Positions 1-8,249 of a stretch of 53,132 bases of DNA are shown one piece after another. The stretch covers positions 1-53,132 of the forward strand of contig CACIWQ010000007.1 of the NCBI GenBank assembly GCA_902590395.1. Direction: 5' to 3'. This DNA is from an uncultured Pelagibacteraceae bacterium. Its GTDB lineage: Bacteria; Pseudomonadota; Alphaproteobacteria; Pelagibacterales; Pelagibacteraceae. The position numbers and the translations under genes are program-made. The notes under the pieces were generated by a model. That model was not told where the DNA came from. It was given only the letters and a program-made list of their open reading frames with translations, and made no database searches. Every line of letters begins with the position of its first letter. Positions within the stretch are counted from its first letter, which is position 1.

Positions 1-288
1 ACCATGATGTTTTTTAAATGCTTCTTGCATAGGATGCATTTTTCCATTTTTGGATAAACCTTCTATTGTAGTAATCTCAGAACCTCCGCAATCAGCAACC
101 AAAGTTGTACAGCTTTTAACCGAGTTACCATTTAAATGTACTACACATGCTCCGCATTGAGATGTGTCACAACCAACATGTGTTCCCGTTAAAGATAATT
201 TTTCCCTTAAAAAATCTGACAAAAGCAGATTGTCTGGAATTTCTTTTGATATTTTTTTACCGTTAATCTTTAAATTGATTACTGCCAT
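1..288 (-). CDS. coxS: (2Fe-2S)-binding subunit of a Cox/xanthine dehydrogenase-type molybdenum hydroxylase (partial)
   Basis: Only the first 96 codons are present; the gene runs off the left edge. It encodes the small iron-sulfur subunit that passes electrons from the molybdopterin subunit to the FAD subunit in the CO dehydrogenase/xanthine dehydrogenase family. The N-terminus has the plant-ferredoxin-like Cys pattern C-D-T-S-Q-C-G-A-C followed by a fourth Cys in V-K-S-C-T, then the T-I-E-G-L stretch that precedes the second [2Fe-2S] domain. The ATG is preceded by a strong purine-rich ribosome site (GAGGGGGAA). It lies downstream of coxG on the same strand. The substrate cannot be told, because most proteins annotated Cox in this family are not CO dehydrogenases. 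Confidence 0.92.
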   Translation of the reverse strand, partial: MAVINLKINGKKISKEIPDNLLLSDFLREKLSLTGTHVGCDTSQCGACVVHLNGNSVKSCTTLVADCGGSEITTIEGLSKNGKMHPMQEAFKKHHG

Positions 289-371
289 TATTCCCCCTCA
301 AAAAATAATACCGAGTAACTAAATATTACAGTTTGATTAAAACTTAATAATCAGGATACTTCAACCAGAAT

Positions 372-956
372 TTAACGTGAAACAAAATAAAAAATTACAA
401 CTAAAAGTAGAATTAAAAGAGCGGAAGCATAGTAGATGTATTTATTTAAGAAATTGGATTTAAGTTCTTTCACCCTCTTTTTTTGAACAGTGGTTTTACT
501 TTCTTTTTCTTCTTTGACAATTGGAGAAACCAAATCAGCAAACCTCCCAAAAAAATAATCTGCCATTTTTTTTGCAACTCCGTTAATTAATCGCGAACCT
601 AGTTGGGCTATTTTACCACCTACATTTACTTCCACTTCATAACTTAAAGTGGTTTTTCCGTTTTCTTCAACAAGACTTACATTTGCTGTCCCATTAGCAA
701 AACCAACTGAAGACTGACCTTCTCCAGAGAGTGTATAACTTTGATTTTCTTTTATATTTGATAAATTCACTGAACCAGAAAATGTTGCATTCATTGGACC
801 AATTTGATTTGTGGCCGTGACATCAAAAACTGTATCACTTTTTTTATTAAAAGACTCACATCCCGGAATACATTCTTTTAAAATGTCAGGATTATTAAGA
901 GCCTGCCATACAATTTGTTTTTTCTCTTCTAATTTATAAGATCCAGTAAGTTTCAT
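372..956 (-). CDS. coxG: CoxG-like SRPBCC-family protein with a C-terminal membrane anchor
   Basis: A 194-residue protein of the CoxG (carbon monoxide dehydrogenase subunit G) branch of the SRPBCC/START-like fold. Residues 1-145 carry the typical opening (G-S-Y-x-L, then W-Q-A-L-N-N-P-D-I-L-K-E-C-I-P-G-C) and a later G-x-A-Q-L-G-S-R-L segment. Residues about 172-192 form one hydrophobic helix, so the protein is probably tail-anchored in the inner membrane. CoxG in Oligotropha helps place CO dehydrogenase at the membrane, and similar genes accompany other molybdenum hydroxylases. Its place 83 nt upstream of coxS on the same strand supports a role in assembling or docking that enzyme. The exact role is inferred. 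Confidence 0.85.
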   Translation of the reverse strand: MKLTGSYKLEEKKQIVWQALNNPDILKECIPGCESFNKKSDTVFDVTATNQIGPMNATFSGSVNLSNIKENQSYTLSGEGQSSVGFANGTANVSLVEENGKTTLSYEVEVNVGGKIAQLGSRLINGVAKKMADYFFGRFADLVSPIVKEEKESKTTVQKKRVKELKSNFLNKYIYYASALLILLLVVIFYFVSR

Positions 957-974
957 AATTTAAATGAAATAGTA

Positions 975-980
975 TATAAT
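975..980 (+). promoter_or_regulatory. Candidate -10 box for the DUF1244 gene
   Basis: A perfect TATAAT lies 10 nt upstream of the ATG at 991. A weak -35 candidate (TTTCAT, 951-956, 18-nt spacer) falls over the start codon of the divergent coxG. If it is used, the mRNA leader would be only a few nucleotides long. In an AT-rich genome such boxes arise by chance, so this is tentative. Confidence 0.3.
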
Positions 981-990
981 AAATTTTATT

Positions 991-1239
991 ATGGATGACA
1001 CTACAAAAAAAGAATTACAATCAGCAGCTTTTGAAAGACTAGTACACCATTTAAGAGAAAGAACAGATGTGCAAAACCTAGATCTTATGAATTTGGCTGG
1101 ATTTTGCAGAAATTGTTTATCTAAATGGTATAGAGAGGAAGCTCAAAAGAAGGGAATTGAAATATCAGATCCCGATGCAAGAAAACATATTTATGGAATT
1201 TCTTATGACGAGTGGAAAAAAAAATATCAAAAAAAGTGA
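991..1239 (+). CDS. DUF1244 family protein
   Basis: A compact 82-residue cytoplasmic protein that I recognise as DUF1244, a family of unknown function common in proteobacteria. The diagnostic stretch is the central N-L-A-G-F-C-R-N-C-L-S-K-W-Y segment with two conserved Cys (residues about 39 and 42), followed by the terminal I-Y-G-I-S-Y-D-E-W-K-K-K-Y motif. Full length for the family. It is transcribed divergently from coxG with only 34 nt between the starts. There is no membrane segment. The paired Cys could bind metal, but nothing here proves that. Confidence 0.85.
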   Translation: MDDTTKKELQSAAFERLVHHLRERTDVQNLDLMNLAGFCRNCLSKWYREEAQKKGIEISDPDARKHIYGISYDEWKKKYQKK

Positions 1240-1242
1240 TTA

Positions 1243-1386
1243 CTAAATAAGATATTCCGTAGTATTTGAATTCACTAGTTTTGATTGCTTGGTATTTTTG
1301 ATGATAGGTAGAAAAAGTCCTAAAATATAAAACAAGATTATAATTAATGAAGTAATTAACATCACTCTAACAGCATTAAAACGCAT
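1243..1386 (-). CDS. Small single-pass membrane protein, 47 residues
   Basis: I found this short ORF by reading the gap between the DUF1244 gene and moaB. Its ATG is 5 nt past the moaB stop on the same strand, and its stop falls 3 nt from the end of the convergent DUF1244 gene. It begins M-R-F-N-A-V-R-V and continues with about 22 hydrophobic residues (8-29, rich in Ile and Leu, with an L-G-L-F-L-P-I-I end), then a polar 18-residue tail. This is the shape of a one-helix inner-membrane protein. I recognise no family. The tight spacing suggests co-translation with moaB, but conservation in relatives is needed to call it a real gene. Confidence 0.5.
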   Translation of the reverse strand: MRFNAVRVMLITSLIIILFYILGLFLPIIKNTKQSKLVNSNTTEYLI

Positions 1387-1391
1387 AATAA

Positions 1392-1892
1392 TTATTTTTC
1401 TTTTAATCTTGGAAATAATTCCACAAAGTTACATGGCTTATGATTGATATCTAGTTGATATTTTAAAATACCTTCCCAAGCATCTGTTACGCCTCCAGAA
1501 GAACCTGGCAAAGCAAATATATATTTTCCATTAGCCAATACTGCGCAAGCTCTAGATTGCATAGCTGAAGTACCTACAGTCTTATAACTTAATTCTCTAA
1601 ACAGCTCTCCAAATCCTGGAATTTCTTTATCAGCGATTTCTTTTATTGCTTCAGGCGTGATATCTCTGCCTGTTAAACCCGTTCCTCCGGTTGTTATAAT
1701 CACGTCAAGTTCATTATTTTTTATCCATTCTGATAATATTTTTTTTATTTCTTTTTTTTCATCTTTAACAATTTTTCTATCAACTAATTTATGATTTTGT
1801 TCTTTAATTTTTTTTACCAAAATTGAACCAGATTTATCCGTATCAATTGTTCTTGTGTCTGTTACGGTTAGAAGAGCGATGTTAACTTGCAT
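1392..1892 (-). CDS. moaB: Molybdenum cofactor biosynthesis protein MoaB/MogA family
   Basis: A molybdopterin-binding domain protein that acts late in molybdenum cofactor synthesis. Near the middle is the family signature T-T-G-G-T-G-L-T-G-R-D-I-T-P-E, the loop that binds the dithiolene/phosphate. The second signature A-L-P-G-S-S-G-G-V follows towards the C-terminus. I chose the ATG at 1892, which gives the usual MoaB opening M-Q-V-N-I-A-L-L-T-V-T-D-T-R; a longer reading from 1937 would add a hydrophobic tail-like segment and overlap the divergent TauE gene. About 166 residues, as expected. A cofactor gene near coxS/coxG fits a molybdenum-enzyme neighbourhood. Confidence 0.9.
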   Translation of the reverse strand: MQVNIALLTVTDTRTIDTDKSGSILVKKIKEQNHKLVDRKIVKDEKKEIKKILSEWIKNNELDVIITTGGTGLTGRDITPEAIKEIADKEIPGFGELFRELSYKTVGTSAMQSRACAVLANGKYIFALPGSSGGVTDAWEGILKYQLDINHKPCNFVELFPRLKEK

Positions 1893-1921
1893 AATTTGTA
1901 AGCATAGGATAATTAACGAAG

Positions 1922-2671
1922 ATGCTATTAGCAACATTATTTTTGGTCACGGCAGCACTTTATTCCAGTGTTGGTTTTGGCGGTGGATCCACATATCTGG
2001 CTTTGCTTTTAATTTGGGGTGTTCCATATTTTATTTTTCCCGTTATAGCTTTATCTTGCAATGTTATTGTCGTTTCTGGAAATTGCTTTAATTACATTAG
2101 AGCAGGAAATTTAAATCTAAGACTTTTAACTCCATACTTAATAGGATCTATTCCTTTAGCTTATATAGGAGGATCATTACCTGTAGAAAAAGAATTATTC
2201 GAAATATTACTTTTAGCAGTCTTGACCACAGCAGGAATTTTACTTTTATTTAATTTTAAATCGTATGATGATCAAGAATCAAGTTACAAAAAAGTTCCAT
2301 TAACATTTTCAATTTTAATTGGAGCAGTTTTAGGATTTGTGTCAGGAATTGTTGGAATAGGAGGGGGGATATTTTTAAGCCCAATTTTGTTTTTAATAAG
2401 AGCTGGTAAACCAAAGCAAATTGTTACGGCAGCCTCACTTTTTATTTTAATCAATTCAATTTCTGGCATTATTGGACAAATAAATAAAAATGATGTTTTA
2501 ATGGAAATTACAAATTATTGGTACCTTTTAGCAGCAGTTTTAATTGGAGGGCAAATTGGAAATTTTCTAAATTTAAAAATTTTTTCAACCCGCATATTAG
2601 CTTTGGTAACTGCTTTTCTTGTTCTATTTGTAGCTGTTAGAATGGGAATTCGATTAAGTGGAATATTTTAG
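1922..2671 (+). CDS. TauE/SafE family sulfite/anion exporter-like membrane protein
   Basis: A 249-residue polytopic inner-membrane protein with about eight hydrophobic helices and the two inverted family repeats. The first repeat has V-G-F-G-G-G-S-T-Y near residues 17-25. The second has G-I-V-G-I-G-G-G-I-F-L-S-P near residue 140. Characterised members export sulfite, sulfoacetate or related organic anions, and the substrate here is unknown. It starts 29 nt from the divergent moaB. A second member of this family is at 32213-33046; the two are clearly different genes. Closeness to a molybdenum-enzyme locus is suggestive but not proof of sulfite as substrate. Confidence 0.85.
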   Translation: MLLATLFLVTAALYSSVGFGGGSTYLALLLIWGVPYFIFPVIALSCNVIVVSGNCFNYIRAGNLNLRLLTPYLIGSIPLAYIGGSLPVEKELFEILLLAVLTTAGILLLFNFKSYDDQESSYKKVPLTFSILIGAVLGFVSGIVGIGGGIFLSPILFLIRAGKPKQIVTAASLFILINSISGIIGQINKNDVLMEITNYWYLLAAVLIGGQIGNFLNLKIFSTRILALVTAFLVLFVAVRMGIRLSGIF

Positions 2672-2727
2672 AAAATTACGTTATAAAAAAGATAGGTAGC
2701 TTTATCTAATTAATCATATTTAGAAAA

Positions 2728-3123
2728 ATGCAAGGTCAATCTGGTATAAAAATAGGTTCAAATAGAAATTTTGGTTTAGTTTTTTTTGCTGTGTTTTTAA
2801 TTATAGGCTTATGGCCATTAATTAATGAAGAACAAACAAGAACTTGGTCGATATTAATTTCTATAACATTTCTAATTTTGGGAATTTTAAATTCAAAATT
2901 GCTAACACCATTGAACAAGTTGTGGTTTAAATTTGGAATTAAACTAGGAGCAATAATTGCACCAATTGTAATGGCGATTATTTTTTTTCTGATTGTGACA
3001 CCAATAGGCTTGTTTATGAGATTAATAGGTAAAGATTTACTAAAAAAACAATATGATAAAAAGAAAAAGTCTTATTGGATAAAACGTGACAATCCAATAG
3101 ATACAATGAAACAGCAATTTTAA
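2728..3123 (+). CDS. SxtJ-family small membrane protein
   Basis: A 131-residue protein with hydrophobic segments at about 15-32, 41-55 and 74-98, ending in a basic tail with K-K-K-K-S-Y-W-I-K-R. Together with the position directly before a DUF5989 protein and a NodU-type carbamoyltransferase, this matches the SxtJ family, which is named after the saxitoxin cluster but is widespread beside carbamoyltransferases. Its biochemical role is unknown. It probably forms a membrane platform for the downstream carbamoyltransferase. Only 2 nt separate its stop from the next ATG, so the genes form one operon. Confidence 0.75.
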   Translation: MQGQSGIKIGSNRNFGLVFFAVFLIIGLWPLINEEQTRTWSILISITFLILGILNSKLLTPLNKLWFKFGIKLGAIIAPIVMAIIFFLIVTPIGLFMRLIGKDLLKKQYDKKKKSYWIKRDNPIDTMKQQF

Positions 3124-3125
3124 TT

Positions 3126-3275
3126 ATGTGGTTTTTAAAAGAATTTTGGAATTTTTTAATAGCAAGAAAAAAGTATTGGTTATTTCCTATATTTATTGTC
3201 CTAACTATATTTGGAGTTCTTATAATTTTAAGTCAAGGATCGGCGATAGCTCCATTTATTTATACGATTTTTTAA
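3126..3275 (+). CDS. DUF5989-like small membrane protein, 49 residues
   Basis: A 49-residue ORF between the SxtJ-like gene and the carbamoyltransferase gene. It opens M-W-F-L-K-E-F-W-N-F-L, then R-K-K-Y-W-L-F-P-I, one transmembrane helix (about 20-36), and the ending Q-G-S-A-I-A-P-F-I-Y-T-I-F. This pattern is that of DUF5989, a family of tiny proteins normally found in exactly this gene position. The stop is 1 nt before the carbamoyltransferase ATG, so translation is probably coupled. It is easy to miss because of its size, but family pattern and context make it a convincing gene. Confidence 0.8.
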   Translation: MWFLKEFWNFLIARKKYWLFPIFIVLTIFGVLIILSQGSAIAPFIYTIF

Positions 3276-3276
3276 A

Positions 3277-5115
3277 ATGATTTCTATTTTAGGGATTTCA
3301 GCATTTTACCATGATAGTGCTGCAGCATTAATTATTGATGGAAAAATAATAGCAGCCGCACAAGAAGAAAGATTTTCTAGAAAAAAATATGATTCAAATT
3401 ATCCATTTCAAGCTGTCAAATATGTTTTGACAGAAGGCAAAATAGACCTAAGCAAAGTAGACCATATAGTTTTTTATGAAAAACCATTTTTAAAATTTGA
3501 AAGATTGTTAGAAACATATGTTGCTTTTTCACCAAGAGGCTTTAAATCTTTTTCAATGTCCATGCCATTGTGGTTGAGAGAAAAACTTTTTCAGAAAAAA
3601 GTACTTTTTAATGAATTAAAAAAGCATGACAAAAAATTTAATGATATTAACAAAATTTATTTTTCCGAACACCATTTTAGCCATGCGGCAAGCGCCTTTT
3701 ATCCTTCTCCTTTTAAAGAGGCAATTGTTCTTACTTTAGATGGTGTAGGTGAATGGTCAACTACCACGGTAGCCAAAGGTGATGGAAGAAATTTAGATAT
3801 TGTAAAAGAAATGCATTTTCCTCATTCGATTGGTTTGCTTTATTCAGCTTTTACTTATTATATTGGTTTTAAAGTTCTTAGTGGTGAATATAAACTTATG
3901 GGTTTAGCGCCTTACGGAGAACCAAAATACAAAAAATTGATTTATGATAATTTAATAGATTTGAAAGAAGATGGATCTTTTAGATTAAACATGGATTATT
4001 TTGATTATGCCACAGGATTAAAAATGACTAATGATAAATTTTCAAAATTATTTGGTCAACCTGTAAGAGATCCTCATAAAGATTTACTCACACAATTTCA
4101 TATGGATATAGCCTCATCTATACAAGAGGTAATAGAGGAAATTGTTTTGAGATTGACCAAAGCAATATCAAAAGAATATGAAAATAAAAATTTGTGCTTA
4201 GCTGGAGGGGTAGCTTTAAACTGTGTAGCAAATGGAAAAATATTAAAAGAAAAAATTTTCGATAATATTTGGATTCAGCCTGCGGCCGGTGATGCTGGAG
4301 GAGCTTTAGGAGCGGCCTTAGCATTTTGGTATAAAGAACTAAAAAACGAACGTAATCCTCCCCTTACAGATCAAATGCGAGGTTCTTATCTAGGTCCTAG
4401 TTTTAATGATGATGAAATAGAAAAAACACTTGCAAGTATAGGAGCTAAATATGAAAAATTTTCAGAGAAAAATTTGCTAGAAGTTACTGCAAAAGAACTA
4501 TCCAGCGGGAAAATTGCAGGTTGGTTTCAAGGTCGAATGGAATTTGGTCCTCGCGCTTTAGGAGCAAGATCAATTATTGCTGATCCTAGATCAGAAAAAA
4601 TGCAAAAAACTTTAAATCTTAAGATAAAATTCAGGGAAAGTTTCAGACCTTTTGCTCCTTCCGTAATTAGAAAAAATCTATCCGATTGGTTTGAGCTTGA
4701 TACAGATAGTCCGTACATGCTTCTTGTTTCTAATGTGAAAAAATCAATAAGAATAGAAATGTCAAAAGAGGAAAAAAAACTTTTTGGTATAGAAAAATTA
4801 AATGTAAAAAGATCAAGTATACCAGCTGTTACTCACGTAGACTACTCAGCAAGAGTTCAAACTGTTCACAAGGATACAAATTCTAAATATTATGCACTAA
4901 TAGAGAATTTTGAAAAAATTACTAAATGTCCAATTTTAGTAAACACTTCTTTTAATGTAAGAGGAGAGCCGATAGTGTGCAATGTAAAAGATGCATTTAA
5001 ATGTTTTATGGGAACAGATTTGGATATCTTGGTCTGTGGTAATTTTATTTTGTACAAAGATAAACAAGACGTTGAGTTAGCAAAGAATTATAAAAATAGA
5101 TTTACTCTTGATTAA
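3277..5115 (+). CDS. NodU/CmcH-family carbamoyltransferase
   Basis: A 612-residue enzyme of the O-carbamoyltransferase family (NodU, TobZ, CmcH), which moves a carbamoyl group from carbamoyl phosphate via carbamoyl-AMP to a hydroxyl, often on a sugar. It starts with the ASKHA-type opening S-I-L-G-I-S-A-F-Y-H-D-S-A-A-A-L. It has the metal-binding H-H-F-S-H-A-A-S-A-F motif near residue 130, the L-D-G-V-G-E-W loop, L-A-G-G-V-A-L-N-C-V-A-N, and the C-terminal G-P-R-A-L-G-A-R-S-I and N-T-S-F-N-V-R-G-E-P motifs. Length is normal. The two small membrane proteins before it and the SGNH protein after it suggest decoration of a cell-surface glycan, which is inference. Confidence 0.92.
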   Translation: MISILGISAFYHDSAAALIIDGKIIAAAQEERFSRKKYDSNYPFQAVKYVLTEGKIDLSKVDHIVFYEKPFLKFERLLETYVAFSPRGFKSFSMSMPLWLREKLFQKKVLFNELKKHDKKFNDINKIYFSEHHFSHAASAFYPSPFKEAIVLTLDGVGEWSTTTVAKGDGRNLDIVKEMHFPHSIGLLYSAFTYYIGFKVLSGEYKLMGLAPYGEPKYKKLIYDNLIDLKEDGSFRLNMDYFDYATGLKMTNDKFSKLFGQPVRDPHKDLLTQFHMDIASSIQEVIEEIVLRLTKAISKEYENKNLCLAGGVALNCVANGKILKEKIFDNIWIQPAAGDAGGALGAALAFWYKELKNERNPPLTDQMRGSYLGPSFNDDEIEKTLASIGAKYEKFSEKNLLEVTAKELSSGKIAGWFQGRMEFGPRALGARSIIADPRSEKMQKTLNLKIKFRESFRPFAPSVIRKNLSDWFELDTDSPYMLLVSNVKKSIRIEMSKEEKKLFGIEKLNVKRSSIPAVTHVDYSARVQTVHKDTNSKYYALIENFEKITKCPILVNTSFNVRGEPIVCNVKDAFKCFMGTDLDILVCGNFILYKDKQDVELAKNYKNRFTLD

Positions 5116-5131
5116 TTTAGGATTTATATAG

Positions 5132-6526
5132 ATGAAATTTTCAAATTTTGCCATTAGATATGCAAATATAGTTTTTTGTTTAGTTTTTTTATTCTCTATT
5201 GCGATTGTTGTATACGCAATTAACAAATTACTAAACCCTCATTTATTATTTTTCGTTTCATCCTCTTTTTATTATTTATGTATAATTTTTGGAATATTAT
5301 TGTCAATTATTGTTTTATTTAGTTTTAAATTAAACAAGAATTTAAGAATAAATATTTCTTTGATTTTGACTTCTGTAATAATAACAATGTATGCAATAGA
5401 AATTGTTCTTAAAAATTTCGAAAAAAACAACACTAGAGCAAGCATAGCATACAAAAAAAATATTGAGTTTGATAAAAGATCTAAATTAGAAGTGATCGAA
5501 GACTTTTCTAAATCCGGAGTAAAGGTATATCCCACTTTGTATCCATTTACATTAATAGAAAGCGGAGGCTTTGACACTGAAGAAGGCAAATTATTTCCAT
5601 TGGGAGGTATTTCAAATGTTAGGTCTGTTTATTGCAACGAGTCTGGCAAATGGATAACTTATAAAAGCGATGAGTACGGATTTAATAATCCGAAAAAATT
5701 GTACGATAAAAATAACTTAGATATTGTTATTATAGGAGACTCCTTTGCGAAGGGAACTTGTGTTGAATCGGAAGAAAATATTGGATCTAAACTACGTGAG
5801 TCAGGATTTAAAACTGTTAGTTTATCTGCCGAAGGAAACGGTCCGTTATCTCAATTAGCTTTATTAAAAGAATATGGTGAATATTTTAAACCTAAAACAG
5901 TGCTGTGGTTTTTTTTTCCAAATGATATTTTAGACTTGAAAAGAGAACTAACTTCAAATCAATTAAATAAATATTATGAAGATGAAAATTTTTCGCAAAA
6001 TTTAATTCATAAACAAGAGTTAATTGATTTTCATTTAAAAAAATTTTCTGACAAATCCATTAAAAAAGCAAAAAAAAATAAAGAAAAATCTTTTTTAAAT
6101 TTTACTAAAAGACTAGTTATGAATACTTGGAGTTTACCAAGTATAAGATTGCAATTAGGTATAAAGCCTACCAGCGAATCTTATGATGATTATTTTATAA
6201 CTTTTAAGAAAATTCTAGAAAAATCAAATAATAGGGTTAAGAGTTGGGATGGTAAATTATATTTTGTCTATTTGCCACAATTTGACAGATATCAAAAAAA
6301 AAAAATAATAAAAAAAAATATTTTTACCTTTCCACAAAGCATTTATTTAGATGTTGTTAAAATAGCTAGTGAATTAGAAATTCCTATAATCGATTTACAC
6401 AAAGGAGTGTTTAAAAGCCATAAAAATCCCTTGTCTCTATTTCCATTTGAAATATGGGGGCATTACAATGAGGAAGGTTATAATTTAATATCAGATTTTA
6501 TAGTTAAGAGCCTTAAGTCAACTTGA
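5132..6526 (+). CDS. Membrane-anchored SGNH/GDSL-hydrolase-like protein
   Basis: A 464-residue protein with three hydrophobic segments near the N-terminus (about 13-31, 37-65, 72-94) followed by a soluble region. The soluble part has the SGNH block I motif I-G-D-S-F-A-K-G (Ser204 as nucleophile), a block III-like P-N-D at about 267-269, and the C-terminal G-H-Y-N-E-E-G-Y carrying the catalytic His. Such proteins often add or remove acyl groups on exopolysaccharides (AlgX/AlgJ-like or esterase). It follows the carbamoyltransferase by 16 nt and probably acts on the same glycan. Odd points: a run of 12 A (6294-6305) and one of 9 A (6310-6318) inside the coding region. Confidence 0.75.
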   Translation: MKFSNFAIRYANIVFCLVFLFSIAIVVYAINKLLNPHLLFFVSSSFYYLCIIFGILLSIIVLFSFKLNKNLRINISLILTSVIITMYAIEIVLKNFEKNNTRASIAYKKNIEFDKRSKLEVIEDFSKSGVKVYPTLYPFTLIESGGFDTEEGKLFPLGGISNVRSVYCNESGKWITYKSDEYGFNNPKKLYDKNNLDIVIIGDSFAKGTCVESEENIGSKLRESGFKTVSLSAEGNGPLSQLALLKEYGEYFKPKTVLWFFFPNDILDLKRELTSNQLNKYYEDENFSQNLIHKQELIDFHLKKFSDKSIKKAKKNKEKSFLNFTKRLVMNTWSLPSIRLQLGIKPTSESYDDYFITFKKILEKSNNRVKSWDGKLYFVYLPQFDRYQKKKIIKKNIFTFPQSIYLDVVKIASELEIPIIDLHKGVFKSHKNPLSLFPFEIWGHYNEEGYNLISDFIVKSLKST

Positions 6527-6558
6527 GACAATTATAATTAAATGATAAAATTTTTAAA

Positions 6559-7344
6559 ATGAAGGAATTTTCTAACATAATCGTTAAACCATCTAACAAT
6601 GGAATTTCACGAATCAAACTTAATGATCCTGATACTTACAACTCCTTATCATTAAATACATTAGAATCTTTAATCCAGTGTTTTGAAGATTTTAACGATG
6701 ATGACAAAACAAAAGTAATAATTATTGAGGGAATTGGTAAAGGTTTTAGCGCCGGTCATAATCTAAAAGAGATAAATTCGTTAAAGGGAAAGCCGGAATA
6801 TAGAAAGCTATTTAATTTATGTTCGAAATTAATGATTTCTATAGTCAATAATAAAAAACCCGTTATTGCAAAAGTTCACGGGGCCGCATTTGCTGCGGGG
6901 TGTCAATTAGTAGCAACTTGCGATTTAGCATTAAGTGATAACAATGCAATTTTTGCAACACCAGGAGTTAACATAGGACTTTTTTGTAGCACACCAATGG
7001 TTGCTGTTAGCAGAAATGTGAGTAGGAAAAAAACAATGAAAATGCTTTTGACAGGAGAACCAATTAACGCAAATTATGCGAAAGAGATAGGTCTTATAAA
7101 TGATCATTTTGAAAATTCAAAATTAGAAGAAGAAGTTATAAAGTTAGCAGAAACTATAGCTTCAAAATCAAATAAAGTTGTAAAAATTGGAAAAGAAGCT
7201 TTTTATAAACAATTAGAAATGCCTCTCAAAGAAGCCTACGAATATACAAGTGAAATAATGAGTGAAAACATGATGGCCTTAGATGCAAAAGAGGGAATTT
7301 CAGCTTTTTTAAATAAAAGAAAACCAAATTGGAAAAATAAATAA
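6559..7344 (+). CDS. ECHDC3-like enoyl-CoA hydratase/isomerase-family protein
   Basis: A 261-residue crotonase-fold protein. The oxyanion-hole stretches are present (G-F-S-A-G-H-N-L and G-A-A-F-A-A-G-C-Q). However, the two glutamates that act in classical enoyl-CoA hydratases are replaced: the residue after G-C is Gln, and the usual Q-P-E is T-P-G. The pattern A-A-G-C-Q-L-V-A and F-A-T-P-G-V-N-I-G-L-F-C-S-T-P, plus the ending F-L-N-K-R-K-P-N-W, matches the ECHDC3 branch, whose reaction is not settled. It is unlikely to be an ordinary hydratase. It sits 2 nt before an MTHFR-family gene, so both are probably expressed together. Confidence 0.85.
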   Translation: MKEFSNIIVKPSNNGISRIKLNDPDTYNSLSLNTLESLIQCFEDFNDDDKTKVIIIEGIGKGFSAGHNLKEINSLKGKPEYRKLFNLCSKLMISIVNNKKPVIAKVHGAAFAAGCQLVATCDLALSDNNAIFATPGVNIGLFCSTPMVAVSRNVSRKKTMKMLLTGEPINANYAKEIGLINDHFENSKLEEEVIKLAETIASKSNKVVKIGKEAFYKQLEMPLKEAYEYTSEIMSENMMALDAKEGISAFLNKRKPNWKNK

Positions 7345-7346
7345 TA

Positions 7347-8243
7347 ATGGAATATCATAGCCCGCTTCACAAGAAGCTACACGACGGTGTTTTTGTTTTT
7401 ACTGCAGAAACAACACCTCCAGATTCTTCAAATAAAGAAACTTTATTAAAAAAAATAGAACCATTAAAGGATATAGCAGATGCTATTAATGTTACAGATA
7501 GTCCAGGGGCGAAGGTACATATGTCTGCACTTACGGCCGCAATTATTCTTGCTCAAAATAATATTGATCCAATATTACAATTAACGGTTCGTGATAGAAA
7601 TCGATTAGCCATCCAGGGAGATTTAGTTGGAGCGTCAGCTCTTGGTGTTCACAATATTCTTTGCTTATCAGGAGATGACCCAAAAGTTGGTGATCAACCA
7701 GAAACAAAGCCAGCTAAAGATATTGATAGCTCAACTTTGGTTTCAACAGCAAATATGATGAGGAAAGATAAAAAATTTCCATCAGGAAGAGCTATAGACC
7801 CTGCACCAAAATTATTTATAGGAGGCGCAGAAGTCCCTTCTAAAGGAAAACCAAATACGGAAAAGATTTTAGGAAAAATTAAAAATGGAGTAGATTTTTT
7901 TCAAACTCAGTATGTGTTTGAGGTAAAAAAATTAGAAGAATATATGAAATCATTGGAAGATGCTGGGATACTAGACAAAACATCATTTTTAATTGGCCTA
8001 GGTCCATTTACATCAGCAAAAAGCGCAAAATGGATGAACGACAATTTATTTGGAGTGGATATTCCAGATGAAATTATTAAAAGATTGGAACAATCAAAAG
8101 ATCAGAAAGAAGAAAGCAGAAAAATTTGCCTAGAATTAATTCAAGTTTTTAGAGAAATTAAGGGAGTCAAAGGTGTTCATCTTATGGGTCATAATAAAGA
8201 AGAATCAATTGCAGAAATTATAAAAGAATCTAAAATAAGTTAA
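7347..8243 (+). CDS. Methylenetetrahydrofolate reductase family protein
   Basis: A 298-residue TIM-barrel flavoprotein of the MetF family, which interconverts 5,10-methylene- and 5-methyl-tetrahydrofolate. Visible landmarks are the early F-T-A-E-T-T-P-P (Glu of the active site), V-T-D-S-P, the L-Q-L-T-V-R-D-R-N-R stretch and L-C-L-S-G-D-D-P in the FAD-binding region, then F-F-Q-T-Q-Y-V-F. It has no C-terminal regulatory domain. It resembles the divergent MTHFR forms often found in one-carbon oxidation rather than the E. coli MetF itself, so the reaction may run towards methylene-folate. That direction is my inference from the family flavour and the neighbours. Confidence 0.8.
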   Translation: MEYHSPLHKKLHDGVFVFTAETTPPDSSNKETLLKKIEPLKDIADAINVTDSPGAKVHMSALTAAIILAQNNIDPILQLTVRDRNRLAIQGDLVGASALGVHNILCLSGDDPKVGDQPETKPAKDIDSSTLVSTANMMRKDKKFPSGRAIDPAPKLFIGGAEVPSKGKPNTEKILGKIKNGVDFFQTQYVFEVKKLEEYMKSLEDAGILDKTSFLIGLGPFTSAKSAKWMNDNLFGVDIPDEIIKRLEQSKDQKEESRKICLELIQVFREIKGVKGVHLMGHNKEESIAEIIKESKIS

Positions 8244-8249
8244 TTACAC

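Noticed and set aside
1855-2091. Plus-strand ORF spanning the moaB/TauE junction
   Set aside because: It overlaps the conserved N-termini of both genes in another frame and matches no family.
6294-6318. Runs of 12 A and 9 A inside the SGNH gene as a phase-variation switch
   Set aside because: Long A runs are expected for Lys/Asn-rich genes at this base composition and the frame is intact; nothing shows switching.
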